A stretch of DNA of 64,000 bases from Paludibacteraceae bacterium (GTDB lineage: Bacteria; Bacteroidota; Bacteroidia; Bacteroidales; Paludibacteraceae): contig JAFOYE010000002.1 of the NCBI GenBank assembly GCA_017391525.1, positions 1 through 64,000 on the forward strand. Reading direction: 5' to 3'. A model generated the notes under the pieces. It made no database searches, was not told where the DNA came from, and saw only the letters and a program-made list of their open reading frames with translations. This document shows positions 1 through 8,583 of this stretch, in pieces (position 1 is the stretch's first letter; every line of letters starts with the position of its first letter). The position numbers and the translations under genes were made by a program.

Positions 1-471
1 TGCCTCGTCAGCGTGAGCCTTAGGAATTGGAATTGCGTTTGCATCAGGTACACCACCTGTATTAACTGACACGAAACCACCAGCTTGCATGATCTTGTCG
101 TATGCCTCGCGGTCCACCATCAAGTCCTTGATTACAGGGAAGGCACGGCTACGCCATGGCTCGATAGTGATAGTCTCGCCATCTTTGAACTTGCGCATGT
201 GCAATTGGCAAGTGGTAATAGCGCTGTCTGGTCCGTGTGGGTGACCGTTCACATACATAGAGCACATACCGCAGATACCCTCACGGCAGTCGTGGTCGAA
301 TGCGATAGGATCTTTGTGTTCGCTGATGAGTTGCTCGTTGAGGATGTCAATCATCTCCAAGAACGAAGCACCTTGGAAGATGTGTTTGAGTTCGTAGGTC
401 TCGAAATGACCTTCTGCCTTTGGTCCAGCTTGACGCCAAACCTTCACTTTAATGTCAATGTAATTGTCCAT
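1..471 (-). CDS. sdhB: Succinate dehydrogenase/fumarate reductase iron-sulfur subunit (3' end beyond window)
   Basis: The reading frame opens with ATG at 471 and runs without a stop through base 1, giving 157 residues. It carries the plant-type [2Fe-2S] ligands in CREGICGMC (C62, C67, C70) plus C88, and the R-x-F after the IEPW stretch typical of SdhB/FrdB. The protein passes electrons between the flavoprotein and the membrane cytochrome b at the inner face of the cytoplasmic membrane. The C-terminal [3Fe-4S]/[4Fe-4S] half lies outside the window. Its partners sdhA and sdhC are on the same strand but more than 8 kb upstream, which is abnormal for this three-gene operon. Only 51 bp separate it from the fic gene and no clear promoter is visible there, so it may be co-transcribed with fic. 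Function is certain; the direction of the reaction (succinate oxidation or fumarate reduction) is not shown. Confidence 0.95.
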   Translation of the reverse strand, partial: MDNYIDIKVKVWRQAGPKAEGHFETYELKHIFQGASFLEMIDILNEQLISEHKDPIAFDHDCREGICGMCSMYVNGHPHGPDSAITTCQLHMRKFKDGETITIEPWRSRAFPVIKDLMVDREAYDKIMQAGGFVSVNTGGVPDANAIPIPKAHADEA

Positions 472-522
472 TGTAGTTAAATTTATAAGTTGTTTATATG
501 TTTGTTTGTAATTTTCGAGTTG

Positions 523-1494
523 TTATTGTTTAATTTCCCAATGTCCATTTTTGTTTGCTCCGATACGCACAAGTTGTCCTTCTTGCTGTAGTTTACGGAG
601 TACCTTTCGTACTCCACTATCCGACATAGAGAGCATCTCCATGAGCTGAGAAACTGTAACAGTAGGGGTCGCTTGAATGATATTCAGTATCTTATTTTCA
701 GATTTATCCGTTACTTTATCCGTTACTTTATCCGTTACTTTTTGCTGTTCATTGATTGTTTGCAGAATACATTTCAGCATAAAGTTGATAAAAATGGTAC
801 TCTTGCCTTGTGCGTCGGATTGTGCAATGGCATCGTAGTAGTCCTGTTGGTGTTGTTTAACGATGGTTTCTACTGGCAGCCAAGCAAATATGCCTTTCCA
901 ACGGCTGAGCAGCATTGTTTGCCAATAGCGTCCCATGCGTCCGTTACCATCCATGAAAGGATGAATAAACTCGAACTCATAGTGGAAGACGCAACTGCTA
1001 ACAAGCGGATGGGTGTCTGTCGTGCTAATCCATTCGAATAGGTCTGCCATTAGGAACGGTACATTATCTGCTGGTGGTGCCATGTGGATGCATTGCTCAC
1101 CTGCAAAAACTCCTACGCCACCTTTTCTGTATCGCCCTGCATTATCTACTAAGTCTGTCATCATCAGTCCATGCGCACGCAGCAAATCTTTTTCTTGGAA
1201 CGCATCCAAAGACTGCATTAGTTGATATGCTTGTACCGCATTTTTTACCTCTTGTATTTCGTTTGGTGCTCCTAGTACATGCTTCCCGTTGATAACATCC
1301 GTCACCTGTTGTAGCGAAAGGCTATTATGCTCTATCGCTAACGATGAATGGATGGTTTTGATCTGATTTTCCTTTCGCAGCATTGGAGATGGCATGCGTG
1401 CTCCGAGCATGACATTTAGGGCTCCAATCTGTTCTGAAATCTCAGAAACCAGCCGTAATATTTCATCTGTTATTGTAAACGGTGGCGTGTACAT
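523..1494 (-). CDS. Fic family protein (probable AMP-transferase) with C-terminal winged helix
   Basis: 323 residues. The Fic active-site motif HPFMDGNGRMGR is intact at 178-189 (catalytic H178), and an N-terminal inhibitory-helix-like stretch SLAIEHN places E55 where class II Fic proteins keep their autoinhibitory glutamate. Known members transfer AMP or another nucleotide to target proteins. After the Fic fold a linker with three VTDK units (about 252-264) leads into a winged-helix domain suited to DNA binding or oligomer contacts. It is the last gene of the accessory block, 51 bp upstream of sdhB. Free-standing Fic-wHTH proteins of this kind are common and mobile in Bacteroidales; the target here cannot be predicted. 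Confidence 0.9.
   Translation of the reverse strand: MYTPPFTITDEILRLVSEISEQIGALNVMLGARMPSPMLRKENQIKTIHSSLAIEHNSLSLQQVTDVINGKHVLGAPNEIQEVKNAVQAYQLMQSLDAFQEKDLLRAHGLMMTDLVDNAGRYRKGGVGVFAGEQCIHMAPPADNVPFLMADLFEWISTTDTHPLVSSCVFHYEFEFIHPFMDGNGRMGRYWQTMLLSRWKGIFAWLPVETIVKQHQQDYYDAIAQSDAQGKSTIFINFMLKCILQTINEQQKVTDKVTDKVTDKSENKILNIIQATPTVTVSQLMEMLSMSDSGVRKVLRKLQQEGQLVRIGANKNGHWEIKQ
703..738 (-). repeat. Three tandem 12-bp units inside fic
   Basis: Unit tttatccgttac (plus-strand reading) is repeated three times without a mismatch. It encodes the K-V-T-D linker units between the Fic domain and the winged helix. The unit is a multiple of three, so gain or loss of copies changes linker length without a frameshift. 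Confidence 0.9.
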
Positions 1495-1546
1495 GTTGGG
1501 GTGGTTATTTTTGTACTAGTATATGCAATTCATGCCAAATGATTAA

Positions 1547-1906
1547 TCAAAATTTCGGTCTTTTCACAGGGTGAACTAGTATCTTGTTCAATCGCTTTAA
1601 TGTTATGTATATATGGTCTTCAGGCCTCTCAAATTCGAGATAATGTTTATATTCATCTTTCATTAAGTATTCTATGATGTGTTGAATATCAGCAATATTT
1701 TCGTCTGTAAGGAGTTGCTTGCATATTATTTCTTCAACATCAAACCCACATTCTTCAATCCATGGACGGTTATGCAAAAGATTCCTTTTGGCTTCTGCTG
1801 CTGTTTTCCCTGTTTCTCTTCCTAAAACTTGACAGTTTTCTACAATATGTCCTTCTAATGGTGGTTCAGTATAACCTTCGCAAGTATAAAAAATATATTC
1901 ATTCAT
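1547..1906 (-). CDS. Small conserved-looking hypothetical protein
   Basis: 119 residues, soluble, acidic, with no signal peptide or membrane segment. The N-terminus (MNEYIFYTCEGYTEPP) and the VENCQVLG, NRPWIEECGF and EIICKQLLTDE stretches resemble small Bacteroidales proteins of unknown function found beside restriction or toxin-antitoxin genes; that resemblance is from memory and is not proven here. It starts 4 bp after the stop of the upstream winged-helix nuclease-like gene, so the two are probably co-transcribed and may act together, for example as an inhibitor or specificity partner. No catalytic motif is visible. Confidence 0.7.
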   Translation of the reverse strand: MNEYIFYTCEGYTEPPLEGHIVENCQVLGRETGKTAAEAKRNLLHNRPWIEECGFDVEEIICKQLLTDENIADIQHIIEYLMKDEYKHYLEFERPEDHIYITLKRLNKILVHPVKRPKF

Positions 1907-1910
1907 ATTT

Positions 1911-2630
1911 TTACCATGCTATATTGTTTATTTGTTTTATCCCTTCGTACATTGCAACAACTCTATCATAGTCTAAGAATGTAACTCTCTTTTCTATCGG
2001 CTGAAACATTGATACATGTAATTTATCTTCGAACTCTTTTTTACGATGTTTATCTGCCACTATGTAAAATCCTGCAGAAAAGTCTTGTAATTCATAAAAT
2101 TTAGAGAGAGAATTTTTTATATCAGTCGTATGTTCTACTTCATAAAAATCTGATGGCATATTACGTTCATTAAACCAAATTACATCTATAGTCTTTGCCC
2201 TTTTTAAAAGATTGTCATAGGTAAATGGTAAAAGTTCTGTCGTATTGGTAAGCTCACATAATGATTGTCCCATAAATTTCCGATTTTTGTCCTGTGCTGG
2301 AATATAAGTCGTTTTTTTGCGCATATTACCAATTTCAACTAACAATCCTTGATAATAACCATGCGAAAATTGTTCTTCACTTTTAGTATCCCCCATTTGA
2401 AGTTCAAACAATTTCAAGACTTCTTCTCTCATTTCTTCAAGCGCCCATAATCCTGGCTGTATCTTAAAGATTTGATTGCTCTCTTGCACAATCCTTCTAA
2501 CAGATGCTTCTGGTGTTTTTGTTTTCCAAGTGGAGAAGTCAACAACCTCATTCAACCTACGAAGAGTTGCGAATCCGCCTTCCTTGCGCATCGCTTCAAT
2601 TACTTGATAAGATTGACTATTATTTTTCAT
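1911..2630 (-). CDS. Winged-helix plus PD-(D/E)XK-like protein, putative restriction-type nuclease
   Basis: 239 residues. Residues 1-65 read as a winged-helix DNA-binding domain (SYQVIEAMRKEGGFATLRRL, then a region ending KIQPGLWAL). The C-terminal part has a nuclease-like arrangement: E99 in YYQGLLVEIG, D149 in TIDVIWF and E164/E166 in FYEVEHTTD followed by a helix, which fits a PD-(D/E)XK core with an E-x-E variant. The start codon lies 1 nt after the stop of the Mrr-like gene, implying translational coupling. Together they look like the nuclease side of a restriction system, but the substrate is unknown and the catalytic assignment rests on motif reading only. Confidence 0.6.
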   Translation of the reverse strand: MKNNSQSYQVIEAMRKEGGFATLRRLNEVVDFSTWKTKTPEASVRRIVQESNQIFKIQPGLWALEEMREEVLKLFELQMGDTKSEEQFSHGYYQGLLVEIGNMRKKTTYIPAQDKNRKFMGQSLCELTNTTELLPFTYDNLLKRAKTIDVIWFNERNMPSDFYEVEHTTDIKNSLSKFYELQDFSAGFYIVADKHRKKEFEDKLHVSMFQPIEKRVTFLDYDRVVAMYEGIKQINNIAW

Positions 2631-2631
2631 A

Positions 2632-3564
2632 TCAGTTAGTTGAGATTTGTATTAATTGAGGGTATAAAATTGTTTTTCTTACATTACCATCACTGCTTTT
2701 AAGATAAGCACTATAAAGAGAATCTTTGCTTTCAATTAAAAGCAAACTGGCATCTTCTTTTTGTGGATATTCTGTTATCTTAACTGTTGATGTTTGTTTT
2801 AATGGGTCTACGCATACATTTTGCCTAACCACATTCTGTAATTCAGTATTTAAATGAACTCGAATTAATATTCGCAACTCTTTTATTATATGTTTATTCC
2901 CGTTGATGTCCAAAATATACATTTTTTCAGGCGGAGTAATAGTTAGCGGAAGATCGCCTGATGGATTTTTTGCCTTAGAGAGAGCTTTTTGAATACCCAC
3001 AACCATATTTGGAATGCAAACCTGTAAAATTTCAGCCATGTATGTTATGGGGTCTATTTCAGAATTGGTAGAGCAATAATAAAAATTACCCTCATTATCA
3101 TAGTGCTCAGGATTGTTCTCGTCCTCTACAACTATGCTATATGGCATCTGAATTTCAATCTTACTGCGGGTATAAAAAATTTCATATGGAGAGAAAATGT
3201 TCTCAAGAGGGATATTATTCAACTGAAACAATCCGATTTTATGATTATTAGCTTCTTGTATAGCTGCTTTTGTAAATCCTGAAGTAGAAACTATAACGCC
3301 TTTGTTAATTTGCTTAATGTTGCTACATTTTGTAATAAATCCATCAATGACGGAAACATCAACTTTTCTTTTATAATCTTTACATTCAAAAGCAATTCCA
3401 AAATCCATCCCCTGTATCCTGGTTTTTACATATACATCAATCTCTCTGTTATTTCCTGAAATGTTTGGGAATATAACATTAGTTTGTATATCAGTATCTG
3501 GGCAATTCTTCAAATGATCTTGAATTGCCGATACTAATTGTTCTAATGCTTTTCCTTTTTTCAT
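2632..3564 (-). CDS. Mrr-like restriction endonuclease domain protein
   Basis: 310 residues. The N-terminal 130 residues match the Mrr/PD-(D/E)XK pattern: a helix (ALEQLVSAIQDHL), then NNREIDVYV with D43, then IAFECKDYKRKVDVSVIDGF with the E60-C-K62 pair, then GVIVSTSGFTKAA as the usual third strand. Mrr enzymes cut DNA, often modified DNA. The remaining 180 residues have no recognised domain and may form a sensor or specificity region. It lies 60 bp after a truncated adenine methyltransferase and 1 nt before a second nuclease-like gene. If the methyltransferase once protected host DNA, the nuclease must now be inactive, silent, or specific for modified or foreign DNA. Confidence 0.8.
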   Translation of the reverse strand: MKKGKALEQLVSAIQDHLKNCPDTDIQTNVIFPNISGNNREIDVYVKTRIQGMDFGIAFECKDYKRKVDVSVIDGFITKCSNIKQINKGVIVSTSGFTKAAIQEANNHKIGLFQLNNIPLENIFSPYEIFYTRSKIEIQMPYSIVVEDENNPEHYDNEGNFYYCSTNSEIDPITYMAEILQVCIPNMVVGIQKALSKAKNPSGDLPLTITPPEKMYILDINGNKHIIKELRILIRVHLNTELQNVVRQNVCVDPLKQTSTVKITEYPQKEDASLLLIESKDSLYSAYLKSSDGNVRKTILYPQLIQISTN

Positions 3565-3624
3565 TCTTTGGGTTATTAACTGATTGATTTTTCCACAATT
3601 CCCATTTTGGGAAGAGTCGCTTTT

Positions 3625-3909
3625 TTACTTTTGTTCGTTTATTTGTTTTGTAGATGAAACATATAATAAATCCTTCAATCGTAGAAAAGATGGTTCTTCG
3701 GAAAGTTCAATATACGATTTAGCAATAGCATAAGAATATTCCTTAATATCATTAGAGATTACTTGAAATCCTCTCTGCTTGAAATACATGCCAACCGAAT
3801 TAGTACCAACAAATAGGTCCACAAAAATGGGATCTTGTGGAATGTTGATAGTATTTACTACCTGCGTTATAAAAGGTAATAATTTCGTTTTATTTCCGTA
3901 ATACCTCAT
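3625..3909 (-). pseudogene. Truncated D12-class N6-adenine DNA methyltransferase
   Basis: Only 94 residues remain of a family that is normally 260-350 residues. The N-terminus is good: MRYYGNKTKLLPFI, then the S-adenosylmethionine motif FVDLFVGTNSVG at 29-40 and VISNDIKEYSYAIAKSYIE with the motif-II acidic residue. The frame ends at a stop after STKQINEQK, before the DPPY catalytic motif, and no continuation is visible in any frame in the 60 bp before the Mrr-like gene. The 3' part was probably deleted. It starts 20 bp after the AlbA-type gene. A split methyltransferase is possible in principle, but no C-terminal half is present in the window. Confidence 0.8.
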
Positions 3910-3929
3910 GCAAGAAACACTATGTTCAT

Positions 3930-5090
3930 TTACAAATTCGAACGTGGAATAACTACTTTAAACTGTTCATTCTCAATATCATTTGTTAGTACTATATCTG
4001 GTTGTTCTTTCAAGGCTCTACGGATACCAGAACCAATCCCTCTATATTTCATTATCTTAGATGAATATGATACGATCAACGGATTTCGAACAACAGCATT
4101 TCCCATTTTGATGTTATCTATAGTCAAACTATTAGGTAAACGTCCTGGACTAATTAACTCAACCCTATCATCAAAAATAAATAACAGAACAGGTGAATTG
4201 CGTGAGTAATCTCTATGCGTTAGAGCATTTTGTAATAATTCTTCTAATGCGACCTGTGATATTTCAAGAATACCTGTTGAGTTAAAATTTTGTCCTTGCT
4301 GTGTATGTCTAAGATTTCTTAGCAAAAAACTCATTCCCTTTTCAAACATCTCTGGTATAGTCCCCACAATATCTTCACTATCTCGATATTCAGTCCCACT
4401 AATATCGTTTCCATAAAAAGAAACAGCTTTTATACAAAAGGCTGGACGATATTTTTGAGGATTCTTTGAGAAAAACATTAATCCACCTAATGTTAGGTTT
4501 TTATCACGTAATAAATTTATATTTTTATAATCTTGCTCATTAGTAGATTCTATGTCTTCATCTATTGTGTGTAAATAATTGACAACTCTTTCATTATTAA
4601 TATCTGCAATAGAAGTATTTGGAACTCTCATTTCATCAAGATATATCATACCACTCTGCTGAAATAGACGAATTTGCTCGTTATTATCAGTTAGTTTTCG
4701 TTTATCACTTCCTTGCTTAATCCATATTCGACCTTGATTATCTTTGTATGGCTTAGCTATGCCTTCTTCAATAAAAACGACCAGAATATTACATAATTTA
4801 TTTTCACTTTCTGTAATCGTGATAATATCCGTTGTGACAAATATTTGTGGTTTAATAGCATCTGTCGCAATATTACCGATTTTTTGATTATAATCACGAA
4901 TCTGTTCATCGGTCAAACCTTTTATTTCACCTGTTTTATCAACTATACCAAATAATATCATACCCCCTGAGGAATTAGCCATTGCTATCATTTCAGCAGC
5001 AATGCCATCTATACTATCTAAGCACTCCTTAAATTGTACCGTGCTAGTTTCGCCACGAGATACAATATTTAATAAATCTAAAGTATTCAT
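3930..5090 (-). CDS. AlbA_2/Schlafen-type ATP-binding protein
   Basis: 386 residues. The N-terminal domain (about 10-120; GETSTVQFKECL, then AAEMIAMANSSGGMILFGI) is the AlbA_2 fold of Schlafen-like bacterial proteins. The C-terminal half carries a GHKL-type ATPase region (ALEELLQNALTHRDYS with the N-box asparagine, then DDRVELISPGRLP, then RGIGSGIRRAL). Such proteins are often called putative transcriptional regulators, and relatives occur in phage-defence and mobile loci. It begins 9 bp after the stop of the PHP-ATPase gene and is probably in the same transcript. The biochemical activity is not known. The domain call is firm; a defence role is inferred from context. Confidence 0.8.
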   Translation of the reverse strand: MNTLDLLNIVSRGETSTVQFKECLDSIDGIAAEMIAMANSSGGMILFGIVDKTGEIKGLTDEQIRDYNQKIGNIATDAIKPQIFVTTDIITITESENKLCNILVVFIEEGIAKPYKDNQGRIWIKQGSDKRKLTDNNEQIRLFQQSGMIYLDEMRVPNTSIADINNERVVNYLHTIDEDIESTNEQDYKNINLLRDKNLTLGGLMFFSKNPQKYRPAFCIKAVSFYGNDISGTEYRDSEDIVGTIPEMFEKGMSFLLRNLRHTQQGQNFNSTGILEISQVALEELLQNALTHRDYSRNSPVLLFIFDDRVELISPGRLPNSLTIDNIKMGNAVVRNPLIVSYSSKIMKYRGIGSGIRRALKEQPDIVLTNDIENEQFKVVIPRSNL

Positions 5091-5099
5091 GTTCTATTT

Positions 5100-7745
5100 T
5101 TATTTCCAAATGTTATAAATATATTTTCTCTTGTTAAATGCATCTTTTCCTCCTTCCATAATATTAACTATGGATTTTTGTATTGTAGGTACATCAATAG
5201 ACCCCATTTGCATATTAATCTTGGTATTATCTTCAAAAGAACAAGCTACAATGTGCTCACTATCGCCCAAAACAGGTATATTGGCATTATGAGTAGCAAA
5301 AATAAATTGCATTTGCCCCTTCAATTTGATAATTTCACGTATTACTTCTTCGTATATTGTTTGGTTATCTAAATCATCCTCTGGCTGATCAATAATAAGA
5401 ACATCGTTATCCTTTTGTGCAAGCAAGAACACGATCAATGCCGAAGCCCTTTGTCCCAAAGAATGCTGCGTTAATGGTTTTCCTTTATATTTGATTGTAA
5501 CCTTATCTTCCACACGGAATGTTAATAATTCTGACATATTCGAGTTATATCGCTCCATGAAAGCATCACTACAAGAAGGGAATAAATGAGCAAATTTTTC
5601 TTTATCTCGATGAATAGCTACAAAGTCTATAAAATTCTCTATTATAGACTGATATGTAACCTCTCTAATATTGGTCCCGCGAAATATATTCTTGAGTTCT
5701 TCGTACAATTTGCCTCGTTGTCCCTTATATTCAATTTCCAATACTAAATTCCCATTTGCATGATTAATTTTATCAATCTCTTGCTTCTTAATTTGATACT
5801 GTTCATGCCATAAGTTTTCAAGTTCTGATAACTTTGCTAATAATTTCAAATTCAACTCTTCTTTCCGAGCAATTTGTTTCTCAATTTCGGTCAACTTTAT
5901 TTTTGAAGTGTTTATTACTCGGTTCAAAGTAATAAACGTATCGGGGTTAAGAGTGTCGGAATGAATTTCACGTTTTATTTTGGCAAACTCCTCAGCCATT
6001 TCCGAACGCTTTTCTTCAATTAAACGTTTCAGTGTCTCAAATTTCTCCAACAAACTTTTAACTTTTGAATGAATCATTTTCATCTCAGATACTGTTTTGT
6101 AGACATCACCGAGAACGATATTTGCTTGACTAAATATATCAGTACTTTTTTCTGAACCATTTAGAGAATTAGAGAATAAACCGTCAAAATCAGTTATAAC
6201 ATCCTCTATTGCCTTTTCGTATTGAAGTATTTTCTCTCCTTGTTTACTAATCGTTAGGCTATCTTGTTCAAATAGGGTTTGAGACTTTAATTTTTTTTCA
6301 ACGCCAGCAGCTGTAAAATATGCAAGGTTTTGTTCAGCATCTTTAATTATTTTATTAGTCTCTTCTTTTAAATAATCTAGATTCTTAATTTTGTTTGTTT
6401 CATTGATAATCTCAGATATCTCCAAATATAGTTGTTGTACTTCACTATCTTTTTCACGTAAGCGTGAGCCTATCAAACGTTGAAGTAGATCTGATTCAAA
6501 ATCATCCTGTTTATTGGATAGGTCCTTTTGACCAAAATATATTGGGGTATCTAAGATTGCTTCAATAGAACAATCTTTTATCTCGTTTGTTAAATTATTA
6601 AAAATATACGATTTTTGCCCATATATTTTTTCAACACGATAGACTTGTTCATCTTTCTTGTTATGAATAAGCACAATAACCTTACCACCACTACCTAATA
6701 TATATGAAATAAGGTTGTTCTTATACACTTCATCAGCAGAAGAATGGGATAAATTTATCCCTAATGTATATCTAAGGATTTCAATTATTGATGATTTTCC
6801 GCTCCCTCGAATACCTATAAAATTATTTAACTCTGGGGAAAAATGAATAACTTGACCATCTAGTTTACCACCGATAAATTGAATGGATTTTATATAAGAA
6901 TTAGACGAAATTATTTGTTCATCTGATACCCTATGGTTATAATCCATTAAAGCATATTTAAGTGCTTCAAAGTTAAAACTTCCGATTTTTACATATGTTT
7001 TTTTTTCTCGCCCATTTTGTATAGAAGCCTTGCCCACTTCTTCGATATTCTTACAATCAGATCCTTCCACACAAGCAGGAAGATTAGTAGCAAACCAATG
7101 GCGGTATGTTTCCAACTTACTATAAGTTCGAATTTTTTGTAGTCCTAACACAAATTTATGAAATAATTCCGTCCGAGCTATCTGCTGTATTCTTCCGCCA
7201 TCTAGCTCCTCGAAAAAGCCACGACTATCTTCTACATGTGCTAATATTACAAATGAATCTCTTCCCTGATTTTGGTGTTCTTCAAGTTTTTGCAATAGTT
7301 GCTCCAAACTATATTTACATCTTTGATTTTCATTTTCCCTATTGCAAATTCCTTCAAATGCTGCAACCAAAAATTGTTCAATATAATTTTCTCCATTGTT
7401 TAACCAAGTTGATTCGTCAAATACAATAAGACAATGTATCCCATTAGCCCCATCACACACCGATAATTCTACACCAGGAATAAGCCAAATGTCATTTTTT
7501 TTCGCTTGCTTGCGCAAACACTTGAATTCGTCTTTATCAAACTTATTATGGTTGGTAATAACACCTACTTGAACCTGTTCTTTAATCAATTTAGCAATAT
7601 ATGTAGATATGTATTCGGCATCATTTCCATCATACTGAAATTCTTTATCTTTGTTTGTGTGCAGATGAAAATCCACACGCAACCAAGTTGCACCATTTTG
7701 AAATACATCAATCTTGATAGGTTTATTAATTAAAGTTGTATCCAT
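5100..7745 (-). CDS. PHP-domain plus SMC/RecN-type ATPase (TrlF-like)
   Basis: 881 residues. Residues 20-275 form a PHP phosphoesterase-like domain with metal-ligand motifs DFHLH (25-29), NHNK (65-68), GVELS (91-95), ILAH (H170) and EGSD (227-230). Residue 290 onward is an SMC/RecN-like ABC ATPase: Walker A GIRGSGKSS (311-319), long coiled-coil arms, signature SLGQRAS and Walker B DVLIIDQPEDDLDN near the end. This layout matches the proteins named TrlF-family AAA-like ATPases. The protein probably binds nucleic acid ends through the ATPase and cuts or processes a phosphoester through PHP. It is followed 9 bp later by the AlbA-type gene. All key residues look intact, unlike the neighbouring methyltransferase. 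Confidence 0.85.
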   Translation of the reverse strand: MDTTLINKPIKIDVFQNGATWLRVDFHLHTNKDKEFQYDGNDAEYISTYIAKLIKEQVQVGVITNHNKFDKDEFKCLRKQAKKNDIWLIPGVELSVCDGANGIHCLIVFDESTWLNNGENYIEQFLVAAFEGICNRENENQRCKYSLEQLLQKLEEHQNQGRDSFVILAHVEDSRGFFEELDGGRIQQIARTELFHKFVLGLQKIRTYSKLETYRHWFATNLPACVEGSDCKNIEEVGKASIQNGREKKTYVKIGSFNFEALKYALMDYNHRVSDEQIISSNSYIKSIQFIGGKLDGQVIHFSPELNNFIGIRGSGKSSIIEILRYTLGINLSHSSADEVYKNNLISYILGSGGKVIVLIHNKKDEQVYRVEKIYGQKSYIFNNLTNEIKDCSIEAILDTPIYFGQKDLSNKQDDFESDLLQRLIGSRLREKDSEVQQLYLEISEIINETNKIKNLDYLKEETNKIIKDAEQNLAYFTAAGVEKKLKSQTLFEQDSLTISKQGEKILQYEKAIEDVITDFDGLFSNSLNGSEKSTDIFSQANIVLGDVYKTVSEMKMIHSKVKSLLEKFETLKRLIEEKRSEMAEEFAKIKREIHSDTLNPDTFITLNRVINTSKIKLTEIEKQIARKEELNLKLLAKLSELENLWHEQYQIKKQEIDKINHANGNLVLEIEYKGQRGKLYEELKNIFRGTNIREVTYQSIIENFIDFVAIHRDKEKFAHLFPSCSDAFMERYNSNMSELLTFRVEDKVTIKYKGKPLTQHSLGQRASALIVFLLAQKDNDVLIIDQPEDDLDNQTIYEEVIREIIKLKGQMQFIFATHNANIPVLGDSEHIVACSFEDNTKINMQMGSIDVPTIQKSIVNIMEGGKDAFNKRKYIYNIWK

Positions 7746-7806
7746 ATAGTTCGTTATCTGTGTTTTTTATCAAATGTTAGTATCATTGTATTGAAACCGC
7801 ATTTAT

Positions 7807-8151
7807 TTACTCTGTTTGTTGTTTCGTTAGTTGGGCGATGGTGAAGCCACGGAGGGTTTTGTAGCGTTGCACAGAGGGTTTATTAGCTGTGGCGCGCTGG
7901 TGTTTGTCAAACTCTGCTTGCCAGTACGCCTTGCGTACGGGGTCGGAGAGTTCTGCCTTAACCTGTGCGACTACTTGGGCGAAGTTGGCATTCAAGTCCT
8001 TTTGGTGCTGCGTAATCTTCTTAGGGTCGCGGCGTTTAGGATAGTTGCTAATCACCGTTTGACCATAACGCATAGTGACATAAGTCTCACTATCGCCAGA
8101 AAGTCTGCCACTAACACTGCTAAAAGGTATTTCTAGTTTCGCTTTTGCCAT
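7807..8151 (-). CDS. Small basic hypothetical protein
   Basis: 114 residues, basic, no signal peptide. It begins MAKAKLEIPFSSVSGRLSGD and ends in a KTLRGFTIAQL segment; the middle is helical and rich in K, Q and R. The SGRLSG...YVTMRYG opening recalls short Bacteroidales proteins of unknown function seen in phage-like or integrated elements, but I cannot name a family. Codon use looks ordinary. A GGGCA-TT-TGCCC hairpin sits about 25 bp upstream of the start (8177-8188). It is the outermost gene of the accessory block on the sdhA side, 61 bp upstream of the PHP-ATPase. Confidence 0.6.
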   Translation of the reverse strand: MAKAKLEIPFSSVSGRLSGDSETYVTMRYGQTVISNYPKRRDPKKITQHQKDLNANFAQVVAQVKAELSDPVRKAYWQAEFDKHQRATANKPSVQRYKTLRGFTIAQLTKQQTE

Positions 8152-8583
8152 CGCTTATTCCTTATTATATATAGTAGGGCATTTGCCCGATAATTCTCTT
8201 GTCAATATCACGGCTATCCTCCAATCAACTCACCTGTCGTTGCCGTCCCGTTGCCCCTATTCTATGCTTGCGCTTGTTCCTCGGAGTGGGAACTCCTCGG
8301 GCGCTGCGCTCGGAGTGCGTTCCGTCGCACTCCTTCACATTGCCGTGTTCGTTGCTAGAAATCACGGCTATCTTCCACATTACTCGCCTGTCGTTGCCGT
8401 CTCGTTGCCGTGTCGTTGCCGTGATTGGCAGGTAATTGATAGGTAACCTACAGACAAATTATAGACAACTCACAGACAATTTATAGTCACACTAGCCATT
8501 CTAGAAACACTAGGTATCATAGTACAAATCGTTCTAGAAGCACTAGATATTGTTAGTATTCATAGTTAATCAAGGTAAATAGT
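8152..8583. repeat. Gene-free region of decayed intergenic repeats
   Basis: No credible gene is present. A 49-bp direct repeat occurs at 8207-8255 and 8361-8409 (42 of 49 identical; both contain cctgtcgttgccgtc). Between them lies an inverted stretch with ctcggagtg and actcc words around 8280-8332. Two copies of acagacaa-[a/t]ttatag follow at about 8449-8484, and two related blocks with ttctagaa[a/g]cactag at about 8500-8545. The region separates the accessory block from sdhA and resembles the tandem arrays seen at other gene borders in the window. Confidence 0.75.

Noticed and set aside
85..480. 131-residue open frame on the plus strand
   Set aside because: It is antisense to sdhB, whose iron-sulfur motifs are clear; the translation has no recognisable features.
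523..8151. Integrative element with integrase or transposase
   Set aside because: No recombinase, relaxase or phage structural gene, and no clear attachment repeats, so only accessory block can be claimed.
8183..8446. Two overlapping open frames in the repeat region before sdhA
   Set aside because: They follow repeat sequence, lack family features and have no start context.
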